A stretch of DNA of 63,019 nt from an uncultured Selenomonadales bacterium (GCA_947165145.1 CAMUZG010000011.1:1-63019); one strand, 5' to 3'; positions 44,362-53,371 are shown, counted from the first letter of the stretch. A program made the numbers and translations. Notes: generated by a model from the letters alone, not told the origin.

Positions 44362-45194
44362 AAACCGCACTTTACGGCGCAATTATCGGCGATATGGTCG
44401 GCTCGCCGTACGAGGGTAGATTTGCCATCAAGACCAAACATTTTGAGCTGTTGAACGGTGATTGCAATTTCACGGACGATTCGGTTTTGACGATTGCCGT
44501 TGCCGACGCGTTGCTCCAAGTCGATACCGACGCCGACGAAGACACGGTTAGATTGCACGTTAAGAACTCGTTGCAGGTGTGGGGACGCAAGTATATCTAT
44601 GCCGGCTACAGCGGTTCATTCAGAAAGTGGCTTCTTCAAGATGACCCACCGCCGCTTGACAAGGTGACTAACGGTTCTGCAATGCGCGTTTCGTCGACAG
44701 GTTGGCTTTACGACACGATTGAACGCACGCGACAAGTTGCCCGCAATACCGCCGAAGTTTCGCACAATTCTCCCGAAGGTATCCGTGGAGCTGAATCCGT
44801 CGCAAGTGCGATTTTTCTGGCGCGGAATGCCGCAACTAAGGACGACATCAAAATTTTTGTCGAACGTGAATTCGGCTACGATTTGTCGCGCAAACTCGAC
44901 GACATCCGCCCGACGTATCGTCCCGTGTTCAACTGCGATAATTCCGTGCCCGAAGCGATAATTTCTTTCCTTGAGTCGACTGACTTCATAGACGCGTTGA
45001 GGAATGCAGTTTCGCTCGGCGGTGATTCTGATACGCTCGCGGCGATTGCTGGCAGTATCGCTGAGGCTTTTTACGGTTTCCCCGACGAATTGGTTGCCGA
45101 ATGTCATATGCGGTTGCCCGACGATATGCGCGACGTTCTGCGGCGATTCAACTATGCGATGAATTTCGGTTTGGAGAAGAAACAGAACTGCTGA
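44358..45194 (+). CDS. ADP-ribosylglycohydrolase
   Basis: 278-residue all-helical Mg-dependent hydrolase that removes ADP-ribose from proteins or small molecules. Metal-binding motifs are intact: GAIIGDMVGSPYEG (about residues 7-20), FTDDSVLTIAVADAL (about 38-52) and GGDSDTLAAIAGSIAEA (about 216-232). This is the DraG/ARH3/Tri1-immunity fold; the substrate is unknown and no nitrogenase or ART toxin gene is present here. It is translationally coupled to tolC (ATGA) and followed 16 bases on by a MacA-like adaptor. Confidence 0.9.
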   Translation: MKTALYGAIIGDMVGSPYEGRFAIKTKHFELLNGDCNFTDDSVLTIAVADALLQVDTDADEDTVRLHVKNSLQVWGRKYIYAGYSGSFRKWLLQDDPPPLDKVTNGSAMRVSSTGWLYDTIERTRQVARNTAEVSHNSPEGIRGAESVASAIFLARNAATKDDIKIFVEREFGYDLSRKLDDIRPTYRPVFNCDNSVPEAIISFLESTDFIDALRNAVSLGGDSDTLAAIAGSIAEAFYGFPDELVAECHMRLPDDMRDVLRRFNYAMNFGLEKKQNC

Positions 45195-45210
45195 CCCAAG
45201 GAGTTTTCAT

Positions 45211-46359
45211 ATGAAGTGGAAAATTTTAATCGTTGCGGTGTTGATAATCGGCGCGGCGGTCGGCTACAAGTTCTACACCGAGGAAATTGTTGCCGAACCC
45301 GTCAAGACTTACGAAACGACAAAAGTCATGCGCATGGATTTAACGAAGATCGTTTCTGCGACAGGCACTGTTCAACCGCGCGACAGCGTCGAAGTCAGCG
45401 GCAAAGTCACTGCACGAATCAAAGAAATTCTCGTTGAGGAAAATGACCGCGTCACGGCCGGACAAGTCGTCGCGATTCTTGACGGCAAAGATTTTGAGGC
45501 AAAACTCGACCAAGCGAACTTCACGCTGACCAACGCAAAGCAGAAGCTTGACCGAACGGAACGTCTTTATAAAATCGGCGCGAAGTCGGAAGCTGAATTG
45601 CAGGACGCTCAATATGAATATGACCGCGCAAAATCTTCCGTTGAGCTCGCTGAAGACGATGTTAATCAAACCGTCATAACCGCGCCGATGGACGGCATTG
45701 TTGTCGGTGAACCGAAGACGCCTGGCACAATGGCTGTTCAAGGCTCGACGAACCCGACCGTCATCATGCGCATTGCCGACCTAAGCGAAAAGCTCATTAA
45801 AGCTAAAGTCGACGAGACCGACATTGGTAGCGTCGCCGTCGGGGAACATGCAACTTTCACTGTCGACGCGTACCCCGACAAAACTTTTACTGCGGAAGTC
45901 ATCAAAATTTCTCAAACGGACGTTTCAAACTCGTGGGATACAAGCAGTGGCTCAAGCAGTTCAAGTAACTCCGTCATCTACTACTACGTGACTTTCCACG
46001 CGCCCGACGATGAAAATCTTTTGCTCCCCGCAATGACTGCGCGGCTTGACATTGTTGTCGGACGTGTTCGCGACGCGTTGTGCGTGCCGATTGTCGCGCT
46101 CAAGACGGATGCTCAAGGCTCTTACGTCGAACGCATTACAAAAGACGCGCAGGGCAAGGAAGTTGCCGAGAAAGTTTATATCACTGTCGGGCTTTACGGC
46201 GAAGATCTCGTCGAAGTCACGGGCGGCGACTTGAAACCTGGCGACGACATTTCCACAACGTACGAAGCGGGCGAAAATAAATCGTCGAAATCGCAAGGTA
46301 AAGGCGGAGTCGGTGGCATGGGCAGTGGTCGACGTATGGGCGGTCCTCCTCCGATGTGA
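45211..46359 (+). CDS. macA: MacA-like periplasmic adaptor (HlyD/membrane fusion protein)
   Basis: 382 residues. One N-terminal membrane helix (about residues 3-20), then beta-barrel/lipoyl/helical-hairpin domains: VSATGTVQPRDSVEVSGKV, ILVEENDRVTAGQVVA, VITAPMDGIVVGEPKTPG. The C-terminus is rich in Gly, Met and Pro (GVGGMGSGRRMGGPPPM), which may bind metal or interact with the membrane. MacA normally pairs with the ABC transporter MacB; none follows, and the next gene is on the other strand two bases away. The transporter must be encoded elsewhere or the operon has been truncated. Confidence 0.85.
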   Translation: MKWKILIVAVLIIGAAVGYKFYTEEIVAEPVKTYETTKVMRMDLTKIVSATGTVQPRDSVEVSGKVTARIKEILVEENDRVTAGQVVAILDGKDFEAKLDQANFTLTNAKQKLDRTERLYKIGAKSEAELQDAQYEYDRAKSSVELAEDDVNQTVITAPMDGIVVGEPKTPGTMAVQGSTNPTVIMRIADLSEKLIKAKVDETDIGSVAVGEHATFTVDAYPDKTFTAEVIKISQTDVSNSWDTSSGSSSSSNSVIYYYVTFHAPDDENLLLPAMTARLDIVVGRVRDALCVPIVALKTDAQGSYVERITKDAQGKEVAEKVYITVGLYGEDLVEVTGGDLKPGDDISTTYEAGENKSSKSQGKGGVGGMGSGRRMGGPPPM

Positions 46360-46360
46360 T

Positions 46361-47359
46361 TCACAGGATAATCGGCGTTTCGATGTTGGCGACGCGACAA
46401 AATTTCTGTTCGGGATAATGCCACTCCTTCGACACGCCGAGCAACTGATTTATCGCCAAGTCGGGAATGTTTATCCCCGAAGCCAAACACGACAGTTGCA
46501 AGCCGCCCGACATGCGCGGATTAATTTCCAGCAGGAAAATTTTTTCGGCGTCCATGCGGAATTGAATGTTTATCGGCGCATCAAAATTCATCAGCGACAA
46601 AATTTTTTCGGCGATGCTCATCACGGCGTCGTCGAATTTTATTTCCTCGAAACGATGATTCACCTTGAACCGTGGCACGATGACATTACCCCGCGAAGTT
46701 TTGAGGCAGTCAACGCTGATTTCGCGCCCGCTCAAGTACGGCATGACGATCACGGGAATTTTGAAATCGTAACGTGACAAAATCTTCTGCGCGGCGGCAC
46801 GAGTAACTTTCATGTTCGGCATATTGTGCAGGGCGGTGATGTTCTCAATCGTGTCGTCAATCACGCGGAAAGTCAATGCGCCCTCGTCGGCAGTGAGCTT
46901 GTAGCAAATGCGGTTGTTCGCGGTCTTAAGCTCGTCGCACGCCTCGTTGAACTCGTCGAAGTTCGTGGCAATTCGATACGGCGGAACAATTTCGCCGAGC
47001 CCACCCGCCGCAATGAATTCGTACGTTGCAACTTTGTCGTCGAGAATTTTCATCAAGTGAGCGTCTCGCCCGATTAGAACTTTCACGTCGCCGAAGTCGT
47101 CAAGCCGCTGAGCAATCGCCGTCAAATTTCTGCGCGGCACAAAAATATCAACGGCATGTTCGCGACAAAAATTCACGCAGAAGTCAACGTAATCGTCCGC
47201 AGAAATTTTTTCGGGCTCACGATACCATTCGTCGCAGACAAGCTTGTAGACGGCGGAACCATTTTTGTTGGAGCCGATGACGTGGACGCGGTTGCCTTCG
47301 CGAATCAAATTGATTAGATGATACGCCGTGCTGAACCAATGATTAAACCATACGCGCAT
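46361..47359 (-). CDS. ATP-grasp domain protein
   Basis: 332 residues. An N-terminal pre-ATP-grasp Rossmann-like region (MRVWFNHWFSTAYHLINL, VIGSNKNG) precedes an ATP-grasp fold with VNAxx-type strands: PVIVMPYLSGREISVDCL and the Mg-binding IQFRMDAEKIFLLEINPRMSGG. Such enzymes form carboxylate-amine or carboxylate-thiol bonds through acyl phosphate; the substrates are unknown. It converges with macA with a single base between the stop codons and no terminator. Confidence 0.8.
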   Translation of the reverse strand: MRVWFNHWFSTAYHLINLIREGNRVHVIGSNKNGSAVYKLVCDEWYREPEKISADDYVDFCVNFCREHAVDIFVPRRNLTAIAQRLDDFGDVKVLIGRDAHLMKILDDKVATYEFIAAGGLGEIVPPYRIATNFDEFNEACDELKTANNRICYKLTADEGALTFRVIDDTIENITALHNMPNMKVTRAAAQKILSRYDFKIPVIVMPYLSGREISVDCLKTSRGNVIVPRFKVNHRFEEIKFDDAVMSIAEKILSLMNFDAPINIQFRMDAEKIFLLEINPRMSGGLQLSCLASGINIPDLAINQLLGVSKEWHYPEQKFCRVANIETPIIL

Positions 47360-47387
47360 AAAAATTCCCCCGTTGAGATAAAATTAA

Positions 47388-47421
47388 AGAAGCCCCGACG
47401 ATTTGCCGAGGCGTTTTTTGT
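47388..47421. terminator. Terminator after the guanylate-kinase-like gene
   Basis: GCCCCGACG pairs with CCGAGGC-type sequence around ATTTG (47391-47413), with T-runs on both sides; it works for the minus-strand gene at 47434. Confidence 0.75.
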
Positions 47422-47433
47422 CAGCGAAAAATT

Positions 47434-48018
47434 TCATTTAACCAAGTTGTCGAAGTCGGATTGTGGAACGAGCGTGACCAGTCCCATTATCGCCAAAATT
47501 TGTTCGAGAGCAACGCGAGCCGTCGACGTGTTCTTGACGACAAAATCCACGTCGCGCCAATGATCAAATTCGCCAGTCTCGTCAGCGGTCTCCACGTAGT
47601 AGCGAATCTCGTCGTTAGAACAGCCCGTGCGTAACATTCTGTCGATAAAAACCTGGTCGTCAATCATCATGAAAATCGACACGAGGTCTTGATTGATGAA
47701 CTTGGTAAGCTGTTTAATCCCCGAAACGTCGTGCATGATTGCAACGCTGATTCTGTGTTGCTGATAGGCTTCGAGCACGTCGCTTTTGCGCAAGCCGTAG
47801 GATTGGGCTTGATAGGTCGTGTTGACGATAAATTTTTCCGCTTCGTACTCTTTGTTCTTGAGCGTGCGATAAATCCTGCGCTTGTAAGCGTAACGGTCGT
47901 CGAAAAAGCGCGTGGTGTAAGTCGGGATGTAGTGAATGCCCATCGACATGAGCTGAGAAACCATCGACGATTTGCCGGACATGTGCGGACCGAGAAACAC
48001 GTAAATTTTGTTCGCCAT
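47434..48018 (-). CDS. Guanylate kinase-like P-loop protein
   Basis: 194 residues beginning with a strand and P-loop, YVFLGPHMSGKSSMVSQL (Walker A GPHMSGKSS, residues about 10-18). Then YIPTYTTRFFDD resembles the GMP-binding segment of guanylate kinase (usually SxTTRxxR). The lid Arg residues appear in MLRTGCSNDEIRYYVETA. The sequence is diverged, so the nucleotide substrate is uncertain. It is cotranscribed with a zinc-ribbon protein 12 bases upstream. Confidence 0.65.
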   Translation of the reverse strand: MANKIYVFLGPHMSGKSSMVSQLMSMGIHYIPTYTTRFFDDRYAYKRRIYRTLKNKEYEAEKFIVNTTYQAQSYGLRKSDVLEAYQQHRISVAIMHDVSGIKQLTKFINQDLVSIFMMIDDQVFIDRMLRTGCSNDEIRYYVETADETGEFDHWRDVDFVVKNTSTARVALEQILAIMGLVTLVPQSDFDNLVK

Positions 48019-48030
48019 GTTGAAACCTCC

Positions 48031-48240
48031 TTAACGCTTTTGCTTAGCAATGACGTGGACGGTGCCTTCGTCCTCATCGATTTCTGCGGCGCAACGCGGG
48101 CAACATTCGTATTCCGTGCCGTCGGGTAGCGAACGTTTGCCTTTGCACTTTTGGCAGAAAATTAATCCGCAACGTTTGCACTCTAAAATTTCGCCAAAAT
48201 CTTTGCGTCCACATTTCGGACAGCTGTTGTAATCTGCCAT
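48031..48240 (-). CDS. Small zinc-ribbon protein
   Basis: 69 residues with four CxxC pairs: CPKCG (residue 7), CKRCG (21), CQKCK (29) and CPRCA (47). They should bind two Zn ions. The C-terminus is acidic then basic. No family name can be assigned. It starts at ATG behind AAGGAGGCGA. The gene pairs with the kinase-like gene downstream, suggesting a shared regulatory role. Confidence 0.75.
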   Translation of the reverse strand: MADYNSCPKCGRKDFGEILECKRCGLIFCQKCKGKRSLPDGTEYECCPRCAAEIDEDEGTVHVIAKQKR

Positions 48241-48260
48241 GAAAATCGCCTCCTTGTACT

Positions 48261-48334
48261 AATGTGGAATTAGGAATTAGGAATTTGGAATTATTTTTCA
48301 TTCCACATTCCTAATTTCACATTCCTAATTGTTA
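48261..48334. repeat. GGAATTA/TAATTCC hairpin repeat (copy 8)
   Basis: Four GGAATTA-type words, a short AT spacer, then four inverted CATTCC/TAATTTC words ending TAATTGTTAA. The right edge contains the stop codon of the minus-strand gene at 48332. Confidence 0.8.
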
Positions 48335-48652
48335 ATAGTGCGGGTGAGCTTTGACGTAATCGACGGGGCGACTCCAATCGACGTGAACTTCAGTAGCCTC
48401 CCACAGCCGCGACAAAACGAGTTTCAAATTGTCCGCGCTCAAATTCGGGTCAATCGTCTCGTCTGTGAAATCCAACAGCGTTTCGTGCGGAATTTTGATT
48501 TTGTGCGGCGTAGTTAAAAATTTTTCGGCACGAGCTTTACCTTCGTCGTCGCCGAGATTGACAATAACTTTTTTGGTCGCCTCATCGAACTCAACCCAAC
48601 CGAGACTGCCTTTGTAGCTTATCGCCACGCTGAAATTTTCCAAGTGAATCAA
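48332..48652 (-). CDS. Conserved-looking hypothetical protein, 106 aa
   Basis: I do not recognise this protein. It is soluble, mixed alpha/beta, with alternating strands at the N-terminus (ENFSVAISYKGSLGWVEFDEATKKVIVNL) and an acidic middle (DFTDETIDPNLSADNL). There are no cysteines or signal peptide. The codon pattern and purine-rich ribosome region upstream of the ATG support a real gene. It is flanked on both sides by GGAATTA repeats and is separate from the RND operon. Confidence 0.6.
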   Translation of the reverse strand: MIHLENFSVAISYKGSLGWVEFDEATKKVIVNLGDDEGKARAEKFLTTPHKIKIPHETLLDFTDETIDPNLSADNLKLVLSRLWEATEVHVDWSRPVDYVKAHPHY

Positions 48653-48661
48653 CTCCGTTCT

Positions 48662-48737
48662 AACAATTTGGAATTAGGAATTAGGAATTATTTGGCGCGT
48701 CATCACTCCTAATTCACAATTCCACATTCCTAATTGC
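48662..48737. repeat. GGAATTA/TAATTCC hairpin repeat (copy 9)
   Basis: Three GGAATTA words, about 20 bases of spacer, then inverted TAATTC/CATTCC words. The right arm supplies the final Asn and TAG stop of the RND transporter gene. Confidence 0.8.
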
Positions 48738-51700
48738 ATGTAGCGTACATGACGGGTAAAACCAACAACGTCAAGACCGTCGCCACGAGCAATCCGCCGG
48801 CAATCGCGACTGCCATTGGTCCCCAAAAGACGCTCAACATCAGCGGCAACATGCCCAATATCGCTGCGGCCGCCGTCAACATTATCGGTCGGAAACGCAG
48901 AATTGCCGAATCGATTATCGCGTCGTGAAGATTTTCGCCCGCCTTGACGTGTTGTTGAATCTGGTCAATCAAGATGACGGAGTTGCGGATTATCATGCCA
49001 CTGAGCGCAATGACGCCGAGTTCCGCCACGAACCCCAACGGTCGCGACAAAATTATCAGCGAGAAAATTACACCGATTAAGCCGAGCGGCGCGGTCAACA
49101 GCGTCAAGACCATTGCCTTTGCGTCGTTGAGCTGGAACATCAACAACGTCATTATCACGAACACGACAAGCGGCAACATCGCAACGAGATGAGCCGTTGA
49201 CTTTCCGCTTTGTTCAAGGTCGCCCGCAAAGTCAATCGAATAGCCGAGCGGTAAATCTTTGCGTAAAGGTTCCGTCGCCGCAAAAGCTTTTTTAGCCGCG
49301 TCGTTGGCTGTGCCCGATAAAATGTTCGCCTGCACCGTGATTGTCGGCTTGAGATTGCGCCGTTTAATCAAACCGTACTCCGCGTCATAGGAAATTTTGG
49401 CAATCTGTTCAAGCGGAACGTAGCCTGCGGTTCCGAGATAAATCGGCAAATTTTTCAGCGCGGCAAGATTATTTCTGTCGGCGGCGGCGAGTCGCAAATC
49501 AATATCAATCGTCCTGTCGCCCGCGTAGAATTCGGAAGCCTTCGCGCCGGTGATTTCGGTGTACAGCGTCGACTTGACAGCTTGACTTGACACGCCGAGT
49601 GCACGCAATTTGTCTTGGTCGAGGTCAACGCGAACAATTTTAGATTTCTCGTTCCAATCGAGATTAACGTCCATGACGTTTGAATCCTGCGCGACAATGT
49701 CGGCAACCTGCGCGGCGAGTGCGTGAACTTTTTCAATATCGGTGCCCGTGACGCGCAACATTATCGGATAATCGGCGGGCGGTCCCGTTTGAATCAACTG
49801 GATATTCGTGCGGACGAGCGGGAAATTTTCCGTGAGTTCGTCGCGGATTTTTTTTATGAGTTCGTCGCGAGTGTCGTCCTTCGCCGTGATGATGAACTTC
49901 GCGTAATTATCGGCGGCAGTCTTCGGCGCAATCGTCAGCACGAAACGCGGCGTATCCTGTCCGACGTAGTAAGAAAAATTTTTCAAATTGTCGCGCTCAC
50001 TGTCAAGGAACTTTGAGAATCTGTCAGCCTCAGCTTGCGTCGCGGACAACGATGAGCCTTCGGGCAGCTTGAAACTTATCAAAATTTCGGGGCGAATCGA
50101 CGGCGGGAAAAATTCCTGTTGCACCCAAACCGTTGAGAAGATTGTCACGGTGAATGCGGCGACTGTTCCGCTCAAAACCAACGTCTTGAACTCCAAGAAC
50201 ATCTCTAATATTTGGCGGAATATGCGATAAAATTTGTTGGCGTAAAGTTCGTCTTCGGATTTCTTCTCAACTTTGATGATGTACGTGCCGAACAGCGGCG
50301 CAACCATTACCGAAACAATCCAGCTCAAAATCAGCGCGATTGACACGACCCAAAACATGTCGCGGCAAAATTCACTGGCAATTCCCTTCGCAAAAGCAAC
50401 CGGTATGAAGCCCGCGCAGGTTATCAGCGTGCCGGTGAGCATCGGTTTTGCGGTGACGTTGAAGGCGTGACAGGCAGCGTCGAATCTCGATAGCCCGCGT
50501 TCAAGTTGGACGCTCATCATTTCCACGGCGATAATTGCGTCGTCGACGAGCAAACCCAGCGCGATTATCAGCGAGCCGAGCGAAACTTTGTGCAGGTCAA
50601 TGCCGAGCACGTACATAAAACAGAACGTCCCCGCCAAAACGAGCGGTATACAGCCAGCGACGACAAGCCCTGTCCGCAAACCGAGACTTGCGAAACTCAC
50701 GCCGAGAACAATGACGATTGCCAAGAGTAAAGTTTCGACGAATTCACCGATTGAATCTTCGACGACTTGCGGTTGATCTGACACTTGATTCAGTTCCAGA
50801 CCGAGCGGGAGTTCAGCTTGAATTGCCGCCGTGATTTGTGATAAATCGTCGCCGAGCCGCAGAATATTGCCGCCGTCCTCCATCGCAACAGCAATTCCGA
50901 TTGCAGGCTTGCCGTTAAAGAACATTTTCGGCGCGGGCGGTTCAACGTAACGTCGCTCAACTTTTGCGATGTCGGCGAGTCGGAAAATTTTCCCGTTCGC
51001 GTTTATCGGCAGATTGCGGATGTCGTCCACGTCGTCGAAAATTCCCGTCACGCGCAGATAAACGTTGTCGCTTGAAGTCTCGACCATGCCTGCGGGCGTC
51101 ATTGCGTTCTGCGCGGCGAGCGTGTTTGATATGATTTGCGGGCTGATGCCGAGCTCCGAAAGTTTCATCTGCTCAATCTCGACGTAAACGATTTCCGCCT
51201 GCACGCCGAGCAAATTGATTTTCTTTACGTCGTCGACACTCAAAAGCAATCGCCGAATATCTTCCGCGTACTTGCGCAGTTCCTCATAATTGAAGCCGTC
51301 GCCCGTGAGCGCGTAAACCGAGCCGAAAACTTCGTCGTAGGTGTCGTTGAAGTATGGACCGATAACGCCTTCGGGCAAATCGGTGATGTCGCGGCAATAG
51401 TTGCGAACGTCGCGCCACGTCGGGCGAATTTGTTCAGTCGGCAGATTGTCGCCAAGCTCAACGTAAATGACGGTTTGCCCCGGTCGAGTCTCGCTCTTGA
51501 TATTGTCAAGGTTCGGAATGTCCTGCAACTTCTTTTCAATCTTGTCGGTAACTTGCTCCTGCATCTCGTGAGCGGTTGAGCCTGGCCAATACGCGGCAAC
51601 AATCATTTGACGCACGACGAATTTCGGATCTTCCATGCGACCGAGTTTGAAGTAAGAGAACAATCCGCCGATAAACGCCACGGCAATAAAATACCAGACA

Positions 51701-51747
51701 AGTGCGCGGTGATTCAGTGACAGTTCGGTTAAGTTGCGCAAGGTCAA
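48730..51747 (-). CDS. RND-family efflux transporter, AcrB/MexF-like
   Basis: 1005-residue proton-driven inner-membrane pump. It has the usual pattern of 12 helices and two large periplasmic loops: helix 1 followed by a porter domain (DDVDDIRNLPI, GNILRLGDDLS). The helix-4 proton relay region GSLIIALGLLVDDAIIAVEMM carries the paired Asp residues, and PMLTGTLITCAGFIPVAF follows. The sequence is nearer the shorter CusA/VexF-like drug RND subgroup than E. coli AcrB. It is coupled to the adaptor upstream (ATGA). The terminal codon and stop come from a GGAATTA repeat. Confidence 0.92.
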   Translation of the reverse strand: MTLRNLTELSLNHRALVWYFIAVAFIGGLFSYFKLGRMEDPKFVVRQMIVAAYWPGSTAHEMQEQVTDKIEKKLQDIPNLDNIKSETRPGQTVIYVELGDNLPTEQIRPTWRDVRNYCRDITDLPEGVIGPYFNDTYDEVFGSVYALTGDGFNYEELRKYAEDIRRLLLSVDDVKKINLLGVQAEIVYVEIEQMKLSELGISPQIISNTLAAQNAMTPAGMVETSSDNVYLRVTGIFDDVDDIRNLPINANGKIFRLADIAKVERRYVEPPAPKMFFNGKPAIGIAVAMEDGGNILRLGDDLSQITAAIQAELPLGLELNQVSDQPQVVEDSIGEFVETLLLAIVIVLGVSFASLGLRTGLVVAGCIPLVLAGTFCFMYVLGIDLHKVSLGSLIIALGLLVDDAIIAVEMMSVQLERGLSRFDAACHAFNVTAKPMLTGTLITCAGFIPVAFAKGIASEFCRDMFWVVSIALILSWIVSVMVAPLFGTYIIKVEKKSEDELYANKFYRIFRQILEMFLEFKTLVLSGTVAAFTVTIFSTVWVQQEFFPPSIRPEILISFKLPEGSSLSATQAEADRFSKFLDSERDNLKNFSYYVGQDTPRFVLTIAPKTAADNYAKFIITAKDDTRDELIKKIRDELTENFPLVRTNIQLIQTGPPADYPIMLRVTGTDIEKVHALAAQVADIVAQDSNVMDVNLDWNEKSKIVRVDLDQDKLRALGVSSQAVKSTLYTEITGAKASEFYAGDRTIDIDLRLAAADRNNLAALKNLPIYLGTAGYVPLEQIAKISYDAEYGLIKRRNLKPTITVQANILSGTANDAAKKAFAATEPLRKDLPLGYSIDFAGDLEQSGKSTAHLVAMLPLVVFVIMTLLMFQLNDAKAMVLTLLTAPLGLIGVIFSLIILSRPLGFVAELGVIALSGMIIRNSVILIDQIQQHVKAGENLHDAIIDSAILRFRPIMLTAAAAILGMLPLMLSVFWGPMAVAIAGGLLVATVLTLLVLPVMYATCN

Positions 51748-52793
51748 TCACCCGTCCTGACTTGTTGCCCGTCGCGAAGTTTGTGCACGCCTGCAACGAC
51801 GACCGTATCGCCCGATTGAAGTCCGCGAACTTGAACGTTGTTTTCGTCAAAGGCAGTGACTTCGACTTTGCGCAAGGAAACTTTACCGTTGTCGACAAGC
51901 CAAACCTGCGCGGCGTCACCGGTCTGATAAATCGCGCTCATCGGCAAAACAATGGCATTGGGAAAATTTTCCGTCATTGAAACGTTAGCGGTCATGCCGA
52001 GCTGAATTTTATCGGCAGGCAATTCGGGCAGAGAAATTTTAACGGTGAACGTGCGTGACGCCGAATCAGCAATCGGAGAAATTTCGCGAACTGTGCCGCT
52101 GACAATGTCATTCGTCGCCCAAAAATTTATCGTGACGTTTCGACCAATTTGCACGGCGGAAATTTTATTTTCGGGAATGTTCACGGCAACTTCAAGTTCG
52201 GCAGTCTGCACGAGCGTCAAAACATTTTGTCCCGCCGCAACGACTTGCCCGACTTCCGCGTTGACATTGGAGATAACCCCGTCGGCGGTGGCGGTGAGCG
52301 TCGTGTAATCGAGCGCGTTGCGACTTTGCTGAGCTTGAGCGACTGCGGCATCGTGAGCGGCTTTGGCGGCGTCATATTGCGCCCTGTATTGATCGAGCAC
52401 TGCGGCGGCAATCGCTTCGGATTTGAAAAGTTCGGTGTAGCGTTCGAGATTCATTTGAGCGAGCTGAAGTTGAGCTTGCGTCGAGGCGACTTGAGCTTCT
52501 GCGGAGTGCGACTGTTCGACAATGTCTTTCGGGTCAAGCGTCATCAAAATTTCGCCCGCGCGAACGAATGATCCGACTTGCACATCACGCGCAACAATCT
52601 TGCCGCCGACTTGGAATGACAACTTCGTTTCATATCGACCGCAGACCACGCCCGAATAATTTTCTTCCGCCGCAGCATTCGAGAGCTTGACCTGTTGCAC
52701 TTTGACGACGGGCGGCTTTGGAACTGCAACGTCTTTGCCGCAACCGCTGAGCAAAATTCCAATGATAAAAACTCCTGTAAAAAATTTTTTCAA
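51744..52793 (-). CDS. RND periplasmic adaptor lipoprotein
   Basis: 349-residue membrane-fusion protein linking the RND pump to an outer-membrane channel. The signal peptide ends with lipobox LLSGC (about residues 11-15). Domains in order: beta-barrel start YSGVVCGRYETKLSFQVGGKI, an Ala/Gln-rich helical hairpin (about residues 85-160), lipoyl half YTTLTATADGVISNV, and VVVAGVHKLRDGQ at the end. I start at TTG 52793 (L-K-K-F-F), behind GGCGGTG, because it gives the lipoprotein signal. No outer-membrane factor gene is adjacent; the TolC at 43.1 kb could serve. Confidence 0.88.
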   Translation of the reverse strand: MKKFFTGVFIIGILLSGCGKDVAVPKPPVVKVQQVKLSNAAAEENYSGVVCGRYETKLSFQVGGKIVARDVQVGSFVRAGEILMTLDPKDIVEQSHSAEAQVASTQAQLQLAQMNLERYTELFKSEAIAAAVLDQYRAQYDAAKAAHDAAVAQAQQSRNALDYTTLTATADGVISNVNAEVGQVVAAGQNVLTLVQTAELEVAVNIPENKISAVQIGRNVTINFWATNDIVSGTVREISPIADSASRTFTVKISLPELPADKIQLGMTANVSMTENFPNAIVLPMSAIYQTGDAAQVWLVDNGKVSLRKVEVTAFDENNVQVRGLQSGDTVVVAGVHKLRDGQQVRTGD

Positions 52794-52807
52794 AAGAATT
52801 TCACCGC

Positions 52808-52832
52808 CCCGAATTCCAAACTCCAAATTTAA
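52808..52832. repeat. Degenerate GGAATTA-type tract (copy 10)
   Basis: GAATTCCAAACTCCAAATTT between the adaptor and gamma-carbonic anhydrase genes; a short, diverged member of the family with its end at the carbonic anhydrase stop codon. Confidence 0.45.
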
Positions 52833-53371
52833 TCTTCGCGCCACGCAGTCAAGCCGAGATGAATGACATATTCTTTTGCGCAATCGTGATAATGCATTGC
52901 CGACGCTCTGAGCGCGACAATTTCATCTTCACGGAGCGCACGCATGATTTTGGCGGGATTGCCGAAGACGAGCGAGTTGTTTGGAATTTTTTTGTATTGC
53001 GTGATGACGGTGCCCGCGCCGATAATGCAGTTGTTGCCGATTTCGCTGTAGCCGAGAATTATCGAGCCCATGCCGATTAAGCAGTCGTCGCCGATTGTGC
53101 GGCAATGGATAATGGCGTTGTGCCCGACAGTGACGTAGTTGCCGATTTCGGTCGGAGTGTCGCCCATGACGTGTACCGTGCAGTTGTCTTGAATATTCGT
53201 GTAGCAGCCGATTTTGACGGGTTGAAAATCGCCGCGAACCGTGACGCCGAACCAAATGCTTGAGCCGGTGCCGATTTCAACATCACCGACCACGGACGAA
53301 TTCGGCGCGACAAAAACATCGCGGGCAATTCGGGGACTCTTGCCTTTGTACGGCAGAATGACAGCTTCCAT
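52829..53371 (-). CDS. Gamma-carbonic anhydrase family protein
   Basis: 180-residue left-handed beta-helix protein built from hexapeptide repeats (V-A-P-N-S-S-V-V-G-D-V onward). The catalytic-type residues are visible: RGDFQPVKIG (Arg/Asp), DNCTVHVMGD (His) and VGHNAIIHC (two His), matching the Zn-binding triad of YrdA/PaaY/CamH-like proteins. Possible activities are CO2 hydration or, less likely, acyl transfer. It is independent of the RND operon downstream. Confidence 0.85.
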   Translation of the reverse strand: MEAVILPYKGKSPRIARDVFVAPNSSVVGDVEIGTGSSIWFGVTVRGDFQPVKIGCYTNIQDNCTVHVMGDTPTEIGNYVTVGHNAIIHCRTIGDDCLIGMGSIILGYSEIGNNCIIGAGTVITQYKKIPNNSLVFGNPAKIMRALREDEIVALRASAMHYHDCAKEYVIHLGLTAWRED

